A DNA stretch of 64,000 bases from Chlorobaculum limnaeum (GCF_001747405.1 NZ_CP017305.1:2064001-2128000), one strand, 5' to 3'; numbered from the stretch's first letter, positions 50,406 through 61,000 are shown. A program made the numbers and translations. The notes: generated by a model not told the origin, from the sequence alone.

Positions 50406-52961
50406 TTATACATCTCCTGCAACGAAAAAACCAGCCCAATAATAAGGGTGTGCAAACGGAGGGTCAGCCCTACTTGTAATAACAGTACCCCAACTTTGTG
50501 ATTTATCCGGAAGATTTGCCTGGATCCAGGCAAACACCTGTTCTCGTGACATCTGCATGAGGGCTCTTTGAGCCTCATTCAATGCGCTGGTAACGGTATG
50601 CTGTCCATCGTGCAGAAACTGGTAATGATGGCCCAACAGGATGGCCGCAGCAAACTGGTTGACCTCCCACAAGCTGCTGATCACATAGCGCACCCCTGCT
50701 GCGAAGAAAGCGATTGGCAGCCCCAAGTATTCTGCGGTGACGATGGTGTGGCCCAAGCCGCTTTCACAGGCCCCAAGAGTAACACATTCACACCCGGCCA
50801 GATCAAGTTTGGAGAAAATCTTTGAGAATGACGCTTCTTCAGTCTGGCTCAAGAACAGACTACTTGCTGTGGGATCATCTGGATCGAACTGGCCATGACA
50901 GGCGAAAAAAATATCTGCAGGATGCTGACCGTCTATTAACGATTCGAAATCTTCCCATTGCGGGTTTCGCAACACGCGCAGGTCATGGTTGTAGAGACGG
51001 CTTAATTGCTTGAGCGTTCCCTGATATGCTGGAGCACCTTTATCATCGCAAACGATCGCCAACGTTCTGGTTGAGACTTCGCTCTTATGAGGCTGATGAA
51101 CCTGGAGAAATAAGCCGAGCGTCTGAGCATAGCTCACCTGGCAGTACTCGATCAACCGCTTGTTACCAACTTTTAATGCGTGAAAAGGTACCTCATTGAG
51201 GAAGAGGCGTGGAAAAATTTTGAGATGACGACCTTTCAAGTATGGCAGAAAGTCTTCCAGCAACGGGCCAAGAGCATTCTCGTAATAGCCAAGCTGATCA
51301 TCGAGCAATTGACTCATCCCGAGGGCGGGGTCTGGCAACTCGCTTACGTCTTGCAGGGCCTTCTGATATGTCTCATGCTGCGCCCGCCAATGCCGCTCAC
51401 CATATCCGCAAACAGCTACGGCTATTATTTCCCCGGATCCGACATCTAACAGCGTACCATATGTCTGATTCTCCCCAAGATGGAAAAGGAGAAACAGGAC
51501 GCCAGGCAATCGCAATGCAAGGACCTTGTTTGCAATCTCGTCACTGAGCTGGGCGTGCGTCACAGGATCTGTCAGGGCGTTACGCGTCTCCTGGTAGAGA
51601 CGACGTGCCTCGCGATTGCTCTCAACAGAAGCAAGGTACTGAGAGAAGTCTATATCTAAATCACTTTTTTGATTGAATGTTGTCAAGTGCTGATGAAAGA
51701 TCGCGCGATCCTGCCGGAACCGGGCTTGGACATCGCTGGGCAGCGAACTGGCCGCTATGCTCTCAGCCACCAGTTCCGTGGCATAACGTGGTCCAGAAGC
51801 CTCTACCTCAGCCAGAGTGTCCGAAGTGTTTCTAAGAGACAAAGCGACTTGCAATGCATTGTCAGTATAGGAACGGAATAGTTGTTGATTGACCGAGCGG
51901 GCAACGGGCACAATCCCCCTGCCGATAGCAGCTTCAAAAATCAAACGGCCAGCTTTATAGGCTCGCGATGCATGTTCTATCTCAGCTGGTGGATGCTCTA
52001 TATCCACTTCGCGGGGAGCCATTTTCAGCCGTACATCGCCGAGTTCCCGCAGCGCAAGAGCCCGCCAGTAGCCAAACACCGGGTGCGATTCATAAGCGGC
52101 TGCCCTCTCAAACTGCTGCGCCGCCTCCCGTAAATGACCAGTTTTATACAGTGCATACCCGTAATGTCGGTAGAAATGTCCAATTTCCGTATCCAGTGAA
52201 ACATTCCGGCCTGCTTCAAGACCGAGCCAAAACTGCTCTCGCGCAGCCTCCCATTTTCCTTGTCCTTGGTACAAGTGGCCCAGAAATCGTCGCGCCACGA
52301 TACATGCGTAGCTGTCATCTGCTTGCTGGCACTGGTCAATGACACTCAGGTAGTCATCCGGAACCAGTTGGGTTCGAGGTTTGTCAAGCCTTGGAAATGC
52401 CATTGCGAGATCTGTAAAAGACATTTCCGAGTAAAGGTGCTCGGTTAAGGGGTTGATCTCGCTGTAAGGCTCAGGCGTGTACCAACGTCGATAATATCGA
52501 TAAACCTGACGCATTCGTTTACGAAAGTCATCGGTAATCTTGCGTATGTTCTCGTTTGTATCCCCAGACGTAGAAAGCCACTGCATCAGTCCAGCATATC
52601 CATTTTCCAGGGACATGAGGCACAAGTCTGCATTGACGTTAATTTGCGCCTTTGCATAGAGCTGACAGGCAACAGGAAAGTAGAAAGATCCCACTCGTTG
52701 CATCGCGAGCTGGAACAGGTAAGTAAGCCAGTAACCAGGCAAGCGTTGCCAGTGTACGACACGATCCAACTCTTCCATCATGCGCCCCTTATCTTCCTTA
52801 GACACGCACGCGGCTCCCATCTCCCCCACAAGATCAGGCAGATGTGGGTTGAGCTTACGCTGGTCAAACTCGTTATGGATCAAAAATGTCTCAATCCTCT
52901 GTACAGCATCACGCTGCTCAGGTGCCAAGAGGCTTTTTGTAGGTGGCGGATATGCTATCAT
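50406..52961 (-). CDS. CHAT-domain (caspase-like) protease with helical repeats
   Basis: This 851-aa protein has a long N-terminal helical-repeat part (TPR-like; for example HLYQGQGKWEAAREQFWLGL and YGYALYKTGHLREAAQQFER) and a C-terminal CHAT peptidase domain. The catalytic dyad is visible: His in IFFACHGQFDPDD and Cys in VTLGACESGLG; the typical VRYVISSLWEVNQFAAAILL and the final HPYYWAGFFVAGD complete the domain. CHAT proteases cut partner proteins, including gasdermins, in several defence systems. It starts 3 bp after an unknown gene, so the two form an operon. The TPR region probably senses or binds the trigger or substrate. Confidence 0.9.
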   Translation of the reverse strand: MIAYPPPTKSLLAPEQRDAVQRIETFLIHNEFDQRKLNPHLPDLVGEMGAACVSKEDKGRMMEELDRVVHWQRLPGYWLTYLFQLAMQRVGSFYFPVACQLYAKAQINVNADLCLMSLENGYAGLMQWLSTSGDTNENIRKITDDFRKRMRQVYRYYRRWYTPEPYSEINPLTEHLYSEMSFTDLAMAFPRLDKPRTQLVPDDYLSVIDQCQQADDSYACIVARRFLGHLYQGQGKWEAAREQFWLGLEAGRNVSLDTEIGHFYRHYGYALYKTGHLREAAQQFERAAAYESHPVFGYWRALALRELGDVRLKMAPREVDIEHPPAEIEHASRAYKAGRLIFEAAIGRGIVPVARSVNQQLFRSYTDNALQVALSLRNTSDTLAEVEASGPRYATELVAESIAASSLPSDVQARFRQDRAIFHQHLTTFNQKSDLDIDFSQYLASVESNREARRLYQETRNALTDPVTHAQLSDEIANKVLALRLPGVLFLLFHLGENQTYGTLLDVGSGEIIAVAVCGYGERHWRAQHETYQKALQDVSELPDPALGMSQLLDDQLGYYENALGPLLEDFLPYLKGRHLKIFPRLFLNEVPFHALKVGNKRLIEYCQVSYAQTLGLFLQVHQPHKSEVSTRTLAIVCDDKGAPAYQGTLKQLSRLYNHDLRVLRNPQWEDFESLIDGQHPADIFFACHGQFDPDDPTASSLFLSQTEEASFSKIFSKLDLAGCECVTLGACESGLGHTIVTAEYLGLPIAFFAAGVRYVISSLWEVNQFAAAILLGHHYQFLHDGQHTVTSALNEAQRALMQMSREQVFAWIQANLPDKSQSWGTVITSRADPPFAHPYYWAGFFVAGDV

Positions 52962-52964
52962 GTT

Positions 52965-53741
52965 TTATCCCCTTAAGCGATAGATATATGAATCCGTCAT
53001 GTAGTGAGCCTTCAGGAACGTCCCAAGTGGGCCTTTCTGACGTAATTGACAAGAAATGCTGGCGACAACCGTAACATCAGAATCCCTAGGGGCTCGAATA
53101 ATGACGTATCCGGTGAATCCATTCTGAATGGAACTATCGGTTACGTACCATTCAACTGGATTCGACATCCGATCCGATGTTTGCACCTTCGCATAGTTGC
53201 TCGTCCATTTGAAAGGAAGCTCTAACTTGAAACCGAAACAGTCGCTCATTGACGCGGCTGCCGCGCCCGCTCCGATCGCTGATAGGAAATACTTAAGCGT
53301 TTTGGAGACATCGAGATTTGCTTCTCCCGTCATGATCGTTTTCACGTCGTATTCATCATTCGGGAAAAGATCGTATGCGACAATCTGGGTGGTTTTTTGG
53401 CCGCTTGCTTCTAACTCGAGACGCATCCTCAAACGTTTCAGACACAGGTTAGGCACCAAAATTGTGAGTGGTAATTCAATCTGATAGAAATCATAGCGTT
53501 CGCTGTCTGGCGGGATTGATAATTGCAGCGGGGTCGGAAGTTGTTGCGCATACTTGAGCAATTTAACCTGCTTAAGGTCTTCAACTCTTGGTAGTTCAAG
53601 TCGCATGGCTTCGAGCATTTCTTTGCTCTCTGCCTCGCTGGCCTTTACCGTCTCTCTATCAGCCAGCACATTAGCCATTTCATCTTCAGCATCCCACTCC
53701 GGAATGGTAGTGGGATGAAGATCTAATCGAATGTTTTCCAT
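52965..53741 (-). CDS. Unknown protein co-transcribed with the CHAT protease
   Basis: This 258-aa protein does not match a family that I recognise. The N-terminal 80 residues are acidic and helical (EWDAEDEMANVLADRETVKA). The middle is beta-rich (IELPLTILVPNLCLKRLRMR). A small-residue hydrophobic segment (FLSAIGAGAAAASMSDCFGF) could enter or cross a membrane. A further beta-rich part follows (GYVIIRAPRDSDVTVVASIS). The gene ends 3 bp before the CHAT start. It may be the protease's substrate, effector or regulator. It is not clearly a bacterial gasdermin by sequence. Confidence 0.7.
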   Translation of the reverse strand: MENIRLDLHPTTIPEWDAEDEMANVLADRETVKASEAESKEMLEAMRLELPRVEDLKQVKLLKYAQQLPTPLQLSIPPDSERYDFYQIELPLTILVPNLCLKRLRMRLELEASGQKTTQIVAYDLFPNDEYDVKTIMTGEANLDVSKTLKYFLSAIGAGAAAASMSDCFGFKLELPFKWTSNYAKVQTSDRMSNPVEWYVTDSSIQNGFTGYVIIRAPRDSDVTVVASISCQLRQKGPLGTFLKAHYMTDSYIYRLRG

Positions 53742-54020
53742 TTACAAGCCCTCCTTATGGATAACAGGTTTCGGATAAGCACTTATCACTGCTTAACTGT
53801 CCATATGAGTGCCGTCTCGGAATGAAAAAATAAGCCCGACGGGATGCTTACAAATATAACGTAATCAAAAAGCTTTGAATTACAAAGCAGCCAAATACGA
53901 AGTAAAAAGGGGCATTGCTGCCCCCCTTCACCACAGCCTCATAAAACGAACGTTTTTTGAGGCACTTGTTTTACAACTTGCTGAGATAAACAGCAAAGCC
54001 CCCGTCAAGGGGGCTGCCGA

Positions 54021-54551
54021 TCAGGCACCAAATCTGGTACTCGCTCGGGCGTGAGTCATCATTTCCCGCGTGGTAAAGGCTGTCTGGATCAGCCTGACCT
54101 GCTTTTCAATATCGGTTCGCCTGGCGTGCCTCGAACAGAGTTGCCGGAACTCGTCGGCAAAACCTAACGCGATCATTCGCATAGCCTCCAGCACTCCGGT
54201 CGAGGCTTCGACCAGAAACAGGGTGATCAGGTTGGAATCCGATGCCATCCACTCGCGGCGAAACTCCTCATCGAACATCGAGGCGTCAATCGACATATCA
54301 ATACTGAATCCCTCGCCGAAGTCGAGTACCAGAAACGGGATGCCTTTTTGTTCAAAGAGATAGGCGCTCAACTTGCCACTCGAAAAAAGCTCTTTCTCCC
54401 TTTTCGAAATACGGTTCAACGACATGAGCACATTGAAAAACCGATCCGTCACAATAGCGACGTGCTGCTCCTTGCCTGTGCAGAATTGCTCATGAGGAAA
54501 CAACTCCCCGACGCGATAGACTTCCATGGTTTGACCTGTTACGCCCGGCAT
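54021..54551 (-). CDS. Hypothetical protein, 176 aa
   Basis: This soluble alpha/beta protein (start 54551, or ATG 54527 at MEVYRVGELF) contains GKEQHVAIVTDRFFNVLMSL, GIPFLVLDFGEGFSIDMSID and an end rich in Arg helices (RQLCSRHARRTDIEKQVRLI). I do not recognise the family. The second copy of the inverted-repeat element lies 28 bp upstream of its start, exactly as copy 1 lies before radC. A function cannot be proposed. Confidence 0.6.
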   Translation of the reverse strand: MPGVTGQTMEVYRVGELFPHEQFCTGKEQHVAIVTDRFFNVLMSLNRISKREKELFSSGKLSAYLFEQKGIPFLVLDFGEGFSIDMSIDASMFDEEFRREWMASDSNLITLFLVEASTGVLEAMRMIALGFADEFRQLCSRHARRTDIEKQVRLIQTAFTTREMMTHARASTRFGA

Positions 54552-54579
54552 CTACCGGACTGATTATCGGAAACTTACA

Positions 54580-54777
54580 AAATCATTCCCCGGGGGGACA
54601 GAGGCTTCCCCGAGGACAGGCAAACTTTTTGGGCAAGGGAGACAAGAGAGCTGCACAAGCCTGAGACATTAGGGGCGGAAGCGAACGGCCCTTGAGCAAA
54701 AAGGCAAACTGGCCTATCTTGCCGTCCCCCCTCCGGGAATGAGTGTTTTCTCCATCCGCGAAGCGGGTATGACATCA
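54580..54777 (-). repeat. Dispersed inverted-repeat element, copy 2
   Basis: This 198-bp sequence is nearly identical to 45317-45504 except for an insertion of about 10 bp near 54660. It has the same TCATTCCC-type terminal inverted repeats. Its right end touches a truncated SRAP gene, which suggests that the element inserted or recombined there. Confidence 0.8.
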
Positions 54778-54787
54778 TGCTCTTTTT

Positions 54788-54997
54788 TGAAGCGAGCTTT
54801 CGATTCATGACCGGATGCCGGTCATGCTTGAGCCTCAGCACGGGAAACAGTGGATCGAAGCGGGTTCTCCCGATACCGCGAAGCTTCTTCTTCCAATCGG
54901 CGACGGAAAGCTGCATATTTATCCTGTATCGACGCAGGTCAACAACCCTCGATACGTTCGCCGCGATTGCATAGAGGAAATTGAAACCGACAGCTAA
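54788..54997 (+). pseudogene. C-terminal fragment of an SRAP (YedK/HMCES-like) gene
   Basis: After a stop codon the plus-strand frame reads SELSIHDRMPVMLEPQHGKQ and continues to HIYPVSTQVNNPRYVRRDCI, ending in TAA 3 bp before umuD. HDRMPV(I/M)L and YPVSTxVNNPR are the C-terminal motifs of SOS-response-associated peptidases, which crosslink to abasic sites in ssDNA. The N-terminal part with the catalytic Cys is missing; the dispersed element ends about 10 bp upstream. The truncated gene lies in front of umuDC, consistent with a former SOS cluster. Confidence 0.72.
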
Positions 54998-55000
54998 ACC

Positions 55001-55462
55001 ATGAGCGACATGAAACTGCTTCGCATCCATACCAGCCCTATACTGGATTTCTATACCGCCGATTACTCGACCGAGCTGGCGTTGCCTCTGGCCGATGCCG
55101 GTATCTCTGCCGGATTTCCGTCCCCCGCCGAGGAGTACGAAGAGGTCTCGCTCGACCTGAACAAAGCGCTCATCAAACACCCGGCAGCCACCTTTTACGC
55201 CCGGGTCAAAGGCACCTCCATGACGGATGCGGGCATTCTCGACGGCGACCTTTTGGTGATCGACAAGTCACTCGACCCGAAAAGCGGAGATATTGGCGTC
55301 TGCTTCCTCGATGGAGAGTTCACCGTCAAGCGCATCGAGCAGATCGATGACGCCCTGTACCTCATGCCCGCCAATGAGCGCTTCCAGCCGATCAGAATCA
55401 CCGAAGAGTCCGACTTTCAGGTGTGGGGCATCGTGACCTTCGTCATTCACAAAACGCGCTGA
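55001..55462 (+). CDS. umuD: UmuD-like SOS mutagenesis protein (S24 peptidase)
   Basis: This 153-aa LexA-type self-cleaving peptidase has a probable cleavage bond Ala-Gly at [11 protein letters not shown]. The catalytic Ser is in [13 protein letters not shown] and the Lys in FTVKRIEQ. It lacks an HTH, so it is UmuD and not LexA. It starts 3 bp after the SRAP fragment and lies 17 bp before umuC. After RecA-stimulated cleavage, UmuD' forms polymerase V with UmuC. A LexA-like box was not found with confidence. Confidence 0.94.
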   Translation: MSDMKLLRIHTSPILDFYTADYSTELALPLADAGISAGFPSPAEEYEEVSLDLNKALIKHPAATFYARVKGTSMTDAGILDGDLLVIDKSLDPKSGDIGVCFLDGEFTVKRIEQIDDALYLMPANERFQPIRITEESDFQVWGIVTFVIHKTR

Positions 55463-55479
55463 CGAAGAGGAGCACGCTC

Positions 55480-56760
55480 ATGTTCGCCCTCGTCGATTGC
55501 AATAATTTCTACGTCTCCTGCGAGCGGGTGTTCGATCCCTCCCTGAACGGCAGGCCGGTGGTTGTGCTCTCCAACAACGACGGCTGTTTCATCGCCCGCT
55601 CGAACGAGGCAAAAGCTCTCGGCCTGCCGATGGGCGGCCCGGCATTCAAGTTCAGGGAAACGCTGAAGAAGCACCAGGTGAAGGTGTTCTCGGCCAATTT
55701 CCCGCTCTATGGCGATATGTCTTCCCGAGTCATGGAGACGCTCGCCAACCTGGCTCCAGAGATCGAGATTTACTCCATCGATGAGGCTTTTCTGGATATG
55801 ACCGGCTTCAGACGATTCGGCTTCAGGGAGTACGGGGCCACGATCCGCAAGACCGTCACCAAGCATACCGGCATACCGGTCTGTATCGGCATGGGGCCAA
55901 CCAAAACGCTGGCGAAGGTAGCCAACCAGCTGGCGAAAAAAGAGCCTCGATACAACGGTGTCTGCCTGCTCTCCGAAGAGCAGGAGATTGAAGCGGCACT
56001 GGCGTCGTTGAAGGTCGAGGATATTTGGGGCATCGGGAGGCAGTGGTCTGCTCTTCTGCAAGTGAGGGGTATCAAGACTGCCTTTGATTTCAGCCGGGCC
56101 TCTTCAACGTGGATTCGCCAGCACCTGCACATCACCGGAGCGCGGATTCAGGAAGAGCTGCTCGGGCACTCCTGCCTGCCGCTGGAACAGGTGCGGCCAC
56201 CAAAGCAGAGCATCTGCACCTCTCGCTCCTTTGGCCGCTCCGTCATAGGTTTCGAGGAGTTGCAACAGGCCGTGGCTACCTTCACCGGAAAATGCGCTGT
56301 GAAGCTTCGCAAGGAGGGCTCCGTAGCCTCAACGTTGACCGTGTTCATCTGCACCAGCCCGTTCAACGAGCCGTCCCAAAAATATTGGGGCACCAAAACC
56401 GTCGCGCTTCGCCAGCCCTCGCAGGACACCATCGCTATCATCCGCGCCGCCGATCAGGTGTTGGCGGCAATTTTCAAGGCTGGTTATGAATACAAAAAAG
56501 CCGGGGTGATTGTCGGCGGGATTTCTTCTGCAACAGCGTCAGCAAGCCCTTTGTCGCTCTTTCCCGATGAAGAGACTGAGCAGACGAATGACCGACGACA
56601 GAAGCTCATGCAGGTGATGGACAAAGTCAACCGCCGATATGGGACAGGGACGATGCATACTGGGGCGGAGAACTCAGAGGCATGGAAACCACAGCAGACC
56701 AATCTCTCGCCGCATTACACGACGGCGTGGAAGGATGTTATTGAGGTGAGGGGGAATTGA
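55480..56760 (+). CDS. umuC: UmuC-like Y-family DNA polymerase
   Basis: This 426-aa translesion polymerase is the catalytic subunit of polymerase V. I chose the start at 55480 because [20 protein letters not shown] is the family N-terminus with the first catalytic Asp. The second acidic site is SIDEAFLDM. The thumb and little-finger parts ([20 protein letters not shown]; later [20 protein letters not shown]) are present, and the C-terminal UmuC tail ([18 protein letters not shown]) is intact. Length is normal. A terminator follows about 70 bp downstream. Confidence 0.95.
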   Translation: MFALVDCNNFYVSCERVFDPSLNGRPVVVLSNNDGCFIARSNEAKALGLPMGGPAFKFRETLKKHQVKVFSANFPLYGDMSSRVMETLANLAPEIEIYSIDEAFLDMTGFRRFGFREYGATIRKTVTKHTGIPVCIGMGPTKTLAKVANQLAKKEPRYNGVCLLSEEQEIEAALASLKVEDIWGIGRQWSALLQVRGIKTAFDFSRASSTWIRQHLHITGARIQEELLGHSCLPLEQVRPPKQSICTSRSFGRSVIGFEELQQAVATFTGKCAVKLRKEGSVASTLTVFICTSPFNEPSQKYWGTKTVALRQPSQDTIAIIRAADQVLAAIFKAGYEYKKAGVIVGGISSATASASPLSLFPDEETEQTNDRRQKLMQVMDKVNRRYGTGTMHTGAENSEAWKPQQTNLSPHYTTAWKDVIEVRGN

Positions 56761-56828
56761 CGATTGTCTTTTGGCGTTTAAATCTTTATATTAAACATAG
56801 CTCATCTACCATGTGTGGAAGGAGTAAC

Positions 56829-56860
56829 GAAGCCGTCCTTTGGGCGGCTTCAGCTTTTTG
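56829..56860 (+). terminator. Terminator of umuDC
   Basis: A 10-bp stem with one G-U pair (GAAGCCGTCC/GGGCGGCTTC) and a 3-nt loop is followed by AGCTTTTTG. It overlaps the end of the convergent gene by a few bases. Confidence 0.75.
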
Positions 56861-57350
56861 GAGCCTTCCGCCGCTGATATTCTTCGTATTCTTTTTGCAA
56901 TTTCCTTTGCTGATGCGGATTTTCAACCAGATAGGCCGTCCAGGGAAGGATGTATTCACCACGATCAGCAAGTACAACAAGATAATCCTCTGGTACAAGC
57001 CATAGGCAAATTCTTTCCTCGCGTCCTCGTTGATTGCGCCAAACCTTGATGGATGTATCATTTTCATGTTCAATTACCGGTTTCGACCACCGAATTCGTT
57101 CGCATCGCCTGAAATCGGGAAGCCGATCATCTTCATTTTTTCCCTCTGAAATCATGTGCCAAAAAGTCGCTTCCTTACCATGACAGAGTGGATACCTTTT
57201 CAATCCGAGTTTTCTTCCCTGAAATACCGGTTTGCTGTCAATGAAATCTTGCTTAAAACAGGCATAGATGGCATCCAGATACCGGTTCCAATCACCATCA
57301 TAGTCACGTAAATACATCAACGAAGGCAGCCATTCCAGAAAATCACTCAT
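56850..57350 (-). CDS. Hypothetical partner of the DUF3800 protein, 166 aa
   Basis: This 166-aa protein is rich in aromatic and charged residues. It starts MSDFLEWLPSLMYLRDYDGD and contains WNRYLDAIYACFKQDFIDSK, LCHGKEATFWHMISEGKNED and RICLWLVPEDYLVVLADRGE. Proteins of this length and pattern are found next to DUF3800 genes, and here its ATG overlaps the DUF3800 stop (ATGA), so co-translation is clear. Its function is not known; a nuclease partner or antitoxin-like role is possible. Confidence 0.75.
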   Translation of the reverse strand: MSDFLEWLPSLMYLRDYDGDWNRYLDAIYACFKQDFIDSKPVFQGRKLGLKRYPLCHGKEATFWHMISEGKNEDDRLPDFRRCERIRWSKPVIEHENDTSIKVWRNQRGREERICLWLVPEDYLVVLADRGEYILPWTAYLVENPHQQRKLQKEYEEYQRRKAPKS

Positions 57351-58060
57351 CCCTGCACCTCCGATGCATGCCAGCGGAAAATGTTCATTTTTTCTTCGCG
57401 CAGCAGTGTCGTCCGGGTCAGGTCATAACCGGATCGATGCTGCATCCGCTCGATGATAGCCATTTTCCCGATATTGCCATGTAATCCTCGGTTCAGGTAG
57501 CCCACTGCGCCTATCAGCAAATCGGCTAACTGTAGCTGCTCGATTTCATGCGAGTGAACCAGTTGCAATCGTTCAATTACCTGGCGAGAAAAGTCATAGC
57601 GGTCATTGCACAATACCTCATGCAGATCGGCCACCTTTTGCGCGCCTCGGGTATCCTTGATGTCGAGATAGATGCGATAACGGGCGTCTGGCTTGAAAAT
57701 GACCTTCAGCATATCGAAGTACATCTTGTAGTACCAGCCATCATGATCCTGACCAGGAAACGCATCATGATGAAGCAACGATTTATCCGGAACAATCAAA
57801 GCCCTGAAATGCAGGTCGTCATCGTCGAAGAAGTAATCTACAAAGTCCAGATAGAACTCTTTCTTGGCTGGCGATACCTTTGTCCACTTCACTTCGAATA
57901 ACGGTGAAAGTCCGTGCTTCTGCTTTATCTCACGCAATCGGACAGCGATCTCACGACTTTTATCCAGCGGACACCAGACCGCGCCGAGCACCATGGCTTT
58001 CTGTCGATCATTTTCAAGATGACAAGATTCGTCACAGTATACATTGAACAGTTCGCTCAT
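57347..58060 (-). CDS. DUF3800 protein, putative RNase H-like nuclease
   Basis: This 237-aa protein starts at MSELFNVYCDESCHLEND (ATG 58060); a longer frame upstream overlaps the restriction gene. DUF3800 proteins have an RNase H-like core; here the acidic residues are in YCDES, YLDIKDTRG and QLADLLIGAVGYL. It lies 23 bp after the type III restriction gene and overlaps the small partner gene. The whole set may be one defence operon. A nuclease role is inferred from the fold. Confidence 0.85.
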   Translation of the reverse strand: MSELFNVYCDESCHLENDRQKAMVLGAVWCPLDKSREIAVRLREIKQKHGLSPLFEVKWTKVSPAKKEFYLDFVDYFFDDDDLHFRALIVPDKSLLHHDAFPGQDHDGWYYKMYFDMLKVIFKPDARYRIYLDIKDTRGAQKVADLHEVLCNDRYDFSRQVIERLQLVHSHEIEQLQLADLLIGAVGYLNRGLHGNIGKMAIIERMQHRSGYDLTRTTLLREEKMNIFRWHASEVQG

Positions 58061-58083
58061 GATATTAATATTGTCTCGCGTTA

Positions 58084-61000
58084 TCACAGATACCTTGCGA
58101 TAGATTCCACTAACCGCTGAGGCTCCCGACATACCAGAAAATCCCATTTGCCGAGCTTGCCCCAGTTGTTCACGGCTTCGATCCAGCGGCGACAGGCCTG
58201 GTGTTTTGCTTCTGTGTGGTCGGGCTCATGTCCTTTGATCTCAAGCACCAGATTCAGAGAATTTTTAAGCCTTATGATAAAGTCCGGCTCATAAACATAA
58301 GGGTTACCAAAGAGTTCATAGGGTATGCTGAATTCGAGATGATCGTTCCGGACGTAACATATTACATGACCGGATTTTGCAAGCATTTCGAGCTGGAACA
58401 TCGCAGCCTGTTCCCATGAAGCGGTGTCACAGGCTACAAAGTTGAGATGGCTTGCTGTCGTTGCCTGAACGGGTTTTACCGTTTTGAAATGAACGTTTTC
58501 GGTGCTTCCGATAGGTTTATATCTGTTCAAACGAGGTAAAAGAGGTGATTCCCCTTTGCTGTCATCAGGAGTTATCGCGGATGTGAGAATTCCAACAATG
58601 CGGTCTGCATAGGTTTGCAATCCGATTTCAGCGGGATGCAGCCCATTGTAAACAACGCGCTGTCGAACATACTGCTGGACAATACGCAAAACCTGGGGAA
58701 AAAGAGTGCTGCGGGCTTCCCGGCGGAGCTTGGCTTTTTCGGGATGAGCTGTATCGGTAAGGATGCGAACGATTTCACGGGCAATTTCGAACTCGATCAT
58801 CTGGGGATGAACCGATTGGTAATATGCCTGCCGATCAGCCATTTCAAAACCGAAGCCGCCAAATGCGCTTGCCTGCCCGATCTGGTATGATACCTGCGCT
58901 CTGAGAAATGCTGCTGTCGGGGTAGTCCAAGGATTGAGCACGGTAGGCTCAACGCTTTCCACATCACAACGGATGAGATTCTTCCGAAGCGAGACGACGT
59001 AACCTTCGACAACTGGAAAGCGAATCTCGAAGGCCTTGCGTTCAGGTACAGCCATCACTTCGTGTTTTGGCCTGTCATCCTGTGGAGGGGCGCTTCCGGG
59101 CTCTCTGCCTTTGAATGGGATCAGAGAGAACGGCACTCCGAAAATATCGACATACTCTGCTGTCAAAAGACCAGTTTCCGGATCAGGAGTATAATCCATG
59201 CGGCGCAAACCTCGACCGACTACCTGTTCGCAAAGCAACTGACTCCTGAAGGCACGCAATCCGAGAATATGGGTCACATTGTTTGAATCCCATCCTTCGC
59301 TGAGCATGTTGACACTGACAACACAGCGGATATGCTCACCGGGTTCGCCGGGCTTTCCCACTGTCGCTACGATTTTCCGAAGCTCTTCGGCAGCATCTTT
59401 TTTTGTCGATTTCGGGTCTTCACTTTCGGCCTGGGCAAGCAGATTGGAGTCTATGCGAAGCGTTACTTCTGCTTCTTTCTCATTCCAGAACTCTTTGAAG
59501 CCGGGCAATCCCTGCCCATATTGCTTCTGCGGCTTCGGCTTTTTCTTTTTGCGTTTCGGCGCTTCATCTTCGTCTTCCTCGTCTTCGTCCGGCATATCGG
59601 AAAGCACCATCTCTTCACCAGAGATCATTCGGTAATAGTGTTCCGCAATGTCGGTATTATCACAGACGACAATCATCACCGGAGGAGTTCTGTCCTGACC
59701 GGGCGCTGATTGCTGAATCAGTTCAAAGCGTTCCCGCCACTCTCCGGCAAGCATCAGAAGCGCATCTTGTGACTTGCGGTATACAACTTCAGGCTTCGGC
59801 TTGCCGCCGTTGAGTTTTTCACCTGCCCTGAGGTCTTTGGTAATGTGCTCCCACAGCTTGAAATATTTCGGGTCAGGATGGCCAGTATTATCCATCACCG
59901 GAAGACGGGGAATTTTGGTAATGCCGCTTTCGATGGCATCGACCAGAGAGAAATCGCTGACAATCCAGGGGAATGGCGAACCTTCGGGATAGCCGCTTCC
60001 GTGGATGTAGAAGGGCGTTGCGGAAAGATCGACACACAGTTCGATACCACAGGCCGTATTGATTCGGTCCAGACCATTGACCCAGACAGTTGCCTCTTCA
60101 AGATCGGCCTTCTCTTCAGCCGTCAGGTTGGAATCTTCGCTGACTCGAGCCGGTCTGTAAGCGTGATGCCCCTCGTCATTGAGCACCATGAGCGGTTCAT
60201 CATCCCATAAATCACCGAGGCGGTTTCGAGCAAAAGCTTCGGGGCTTTCAGGGCCTTTTTTGACAATCGCCACTCCGCCGACATTCTGCGTTTCAGGTTC
60301 AGGGGCAAGCCAGTGCCAGTTGGTCACCAACACCTTACCTTTGGCAAGTTCCGGGCGCAATGAGGAAGGGACAATATCGAAGCTATCGTAATAGTTGTGC
60401 GTATCACCCGGTCGCAGTACGGAAAGTCTTTCCTTGATGGTGAGGTTCGGACAAAGCACCAGCACCCGGCGCGGATAGCGTGCGTCTCCGGGTTTGGTGC
60501 CACGGTTGCAGAATGCCCAGGCAATCAGCATGGCCATAACGACCGTTTTGCCACTGCCAGTAGCCATTTTGCAGGCATACCGTGGAATCGGGTTGAACTT
60601 CGGATCGTTTGGTATATCGACCAGTTTCGGATGCTGGGCAATCTGAGTTACCCATTCCGCCGGTTTCGGATTCTCGCCCGCGCTGAGCTTGTTGTAATCG
60701 TCGAGGCTCAGCTTCGGCGTCCACCTCGTTTTGCGACTTTGAGCAAGGATTTCCCGGAGATAGATGATCGTTTCGACCGCCTCGAGCTGGCAGAAGAACA
60801 TCCGGCGGAACCGGTCTTCGCGCCACCAGTGGCGCAAGAGCTTCTTGGTGGTTTCGCTTGCATTCTCCCAGCCTGAATTCCTCCAGCGGCGTACATCGTC
60901 GCGCAAGGCGTTGACAAGCGGCAAATCATCACGCTCCTCTTCGGCAATCAGAGAGAGCGACAACTGAGCACTGCCAGTGCGCTCAGTTTTGAACCAGTAA

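Noticed and set aside
52965-53741. CHAT partner as a bacterial gasdermin
   Set aside because: The length is similar, but I see no N-terminal Cys lipidation signature or gasdermin-like pattern, so only a general partner role is supported.
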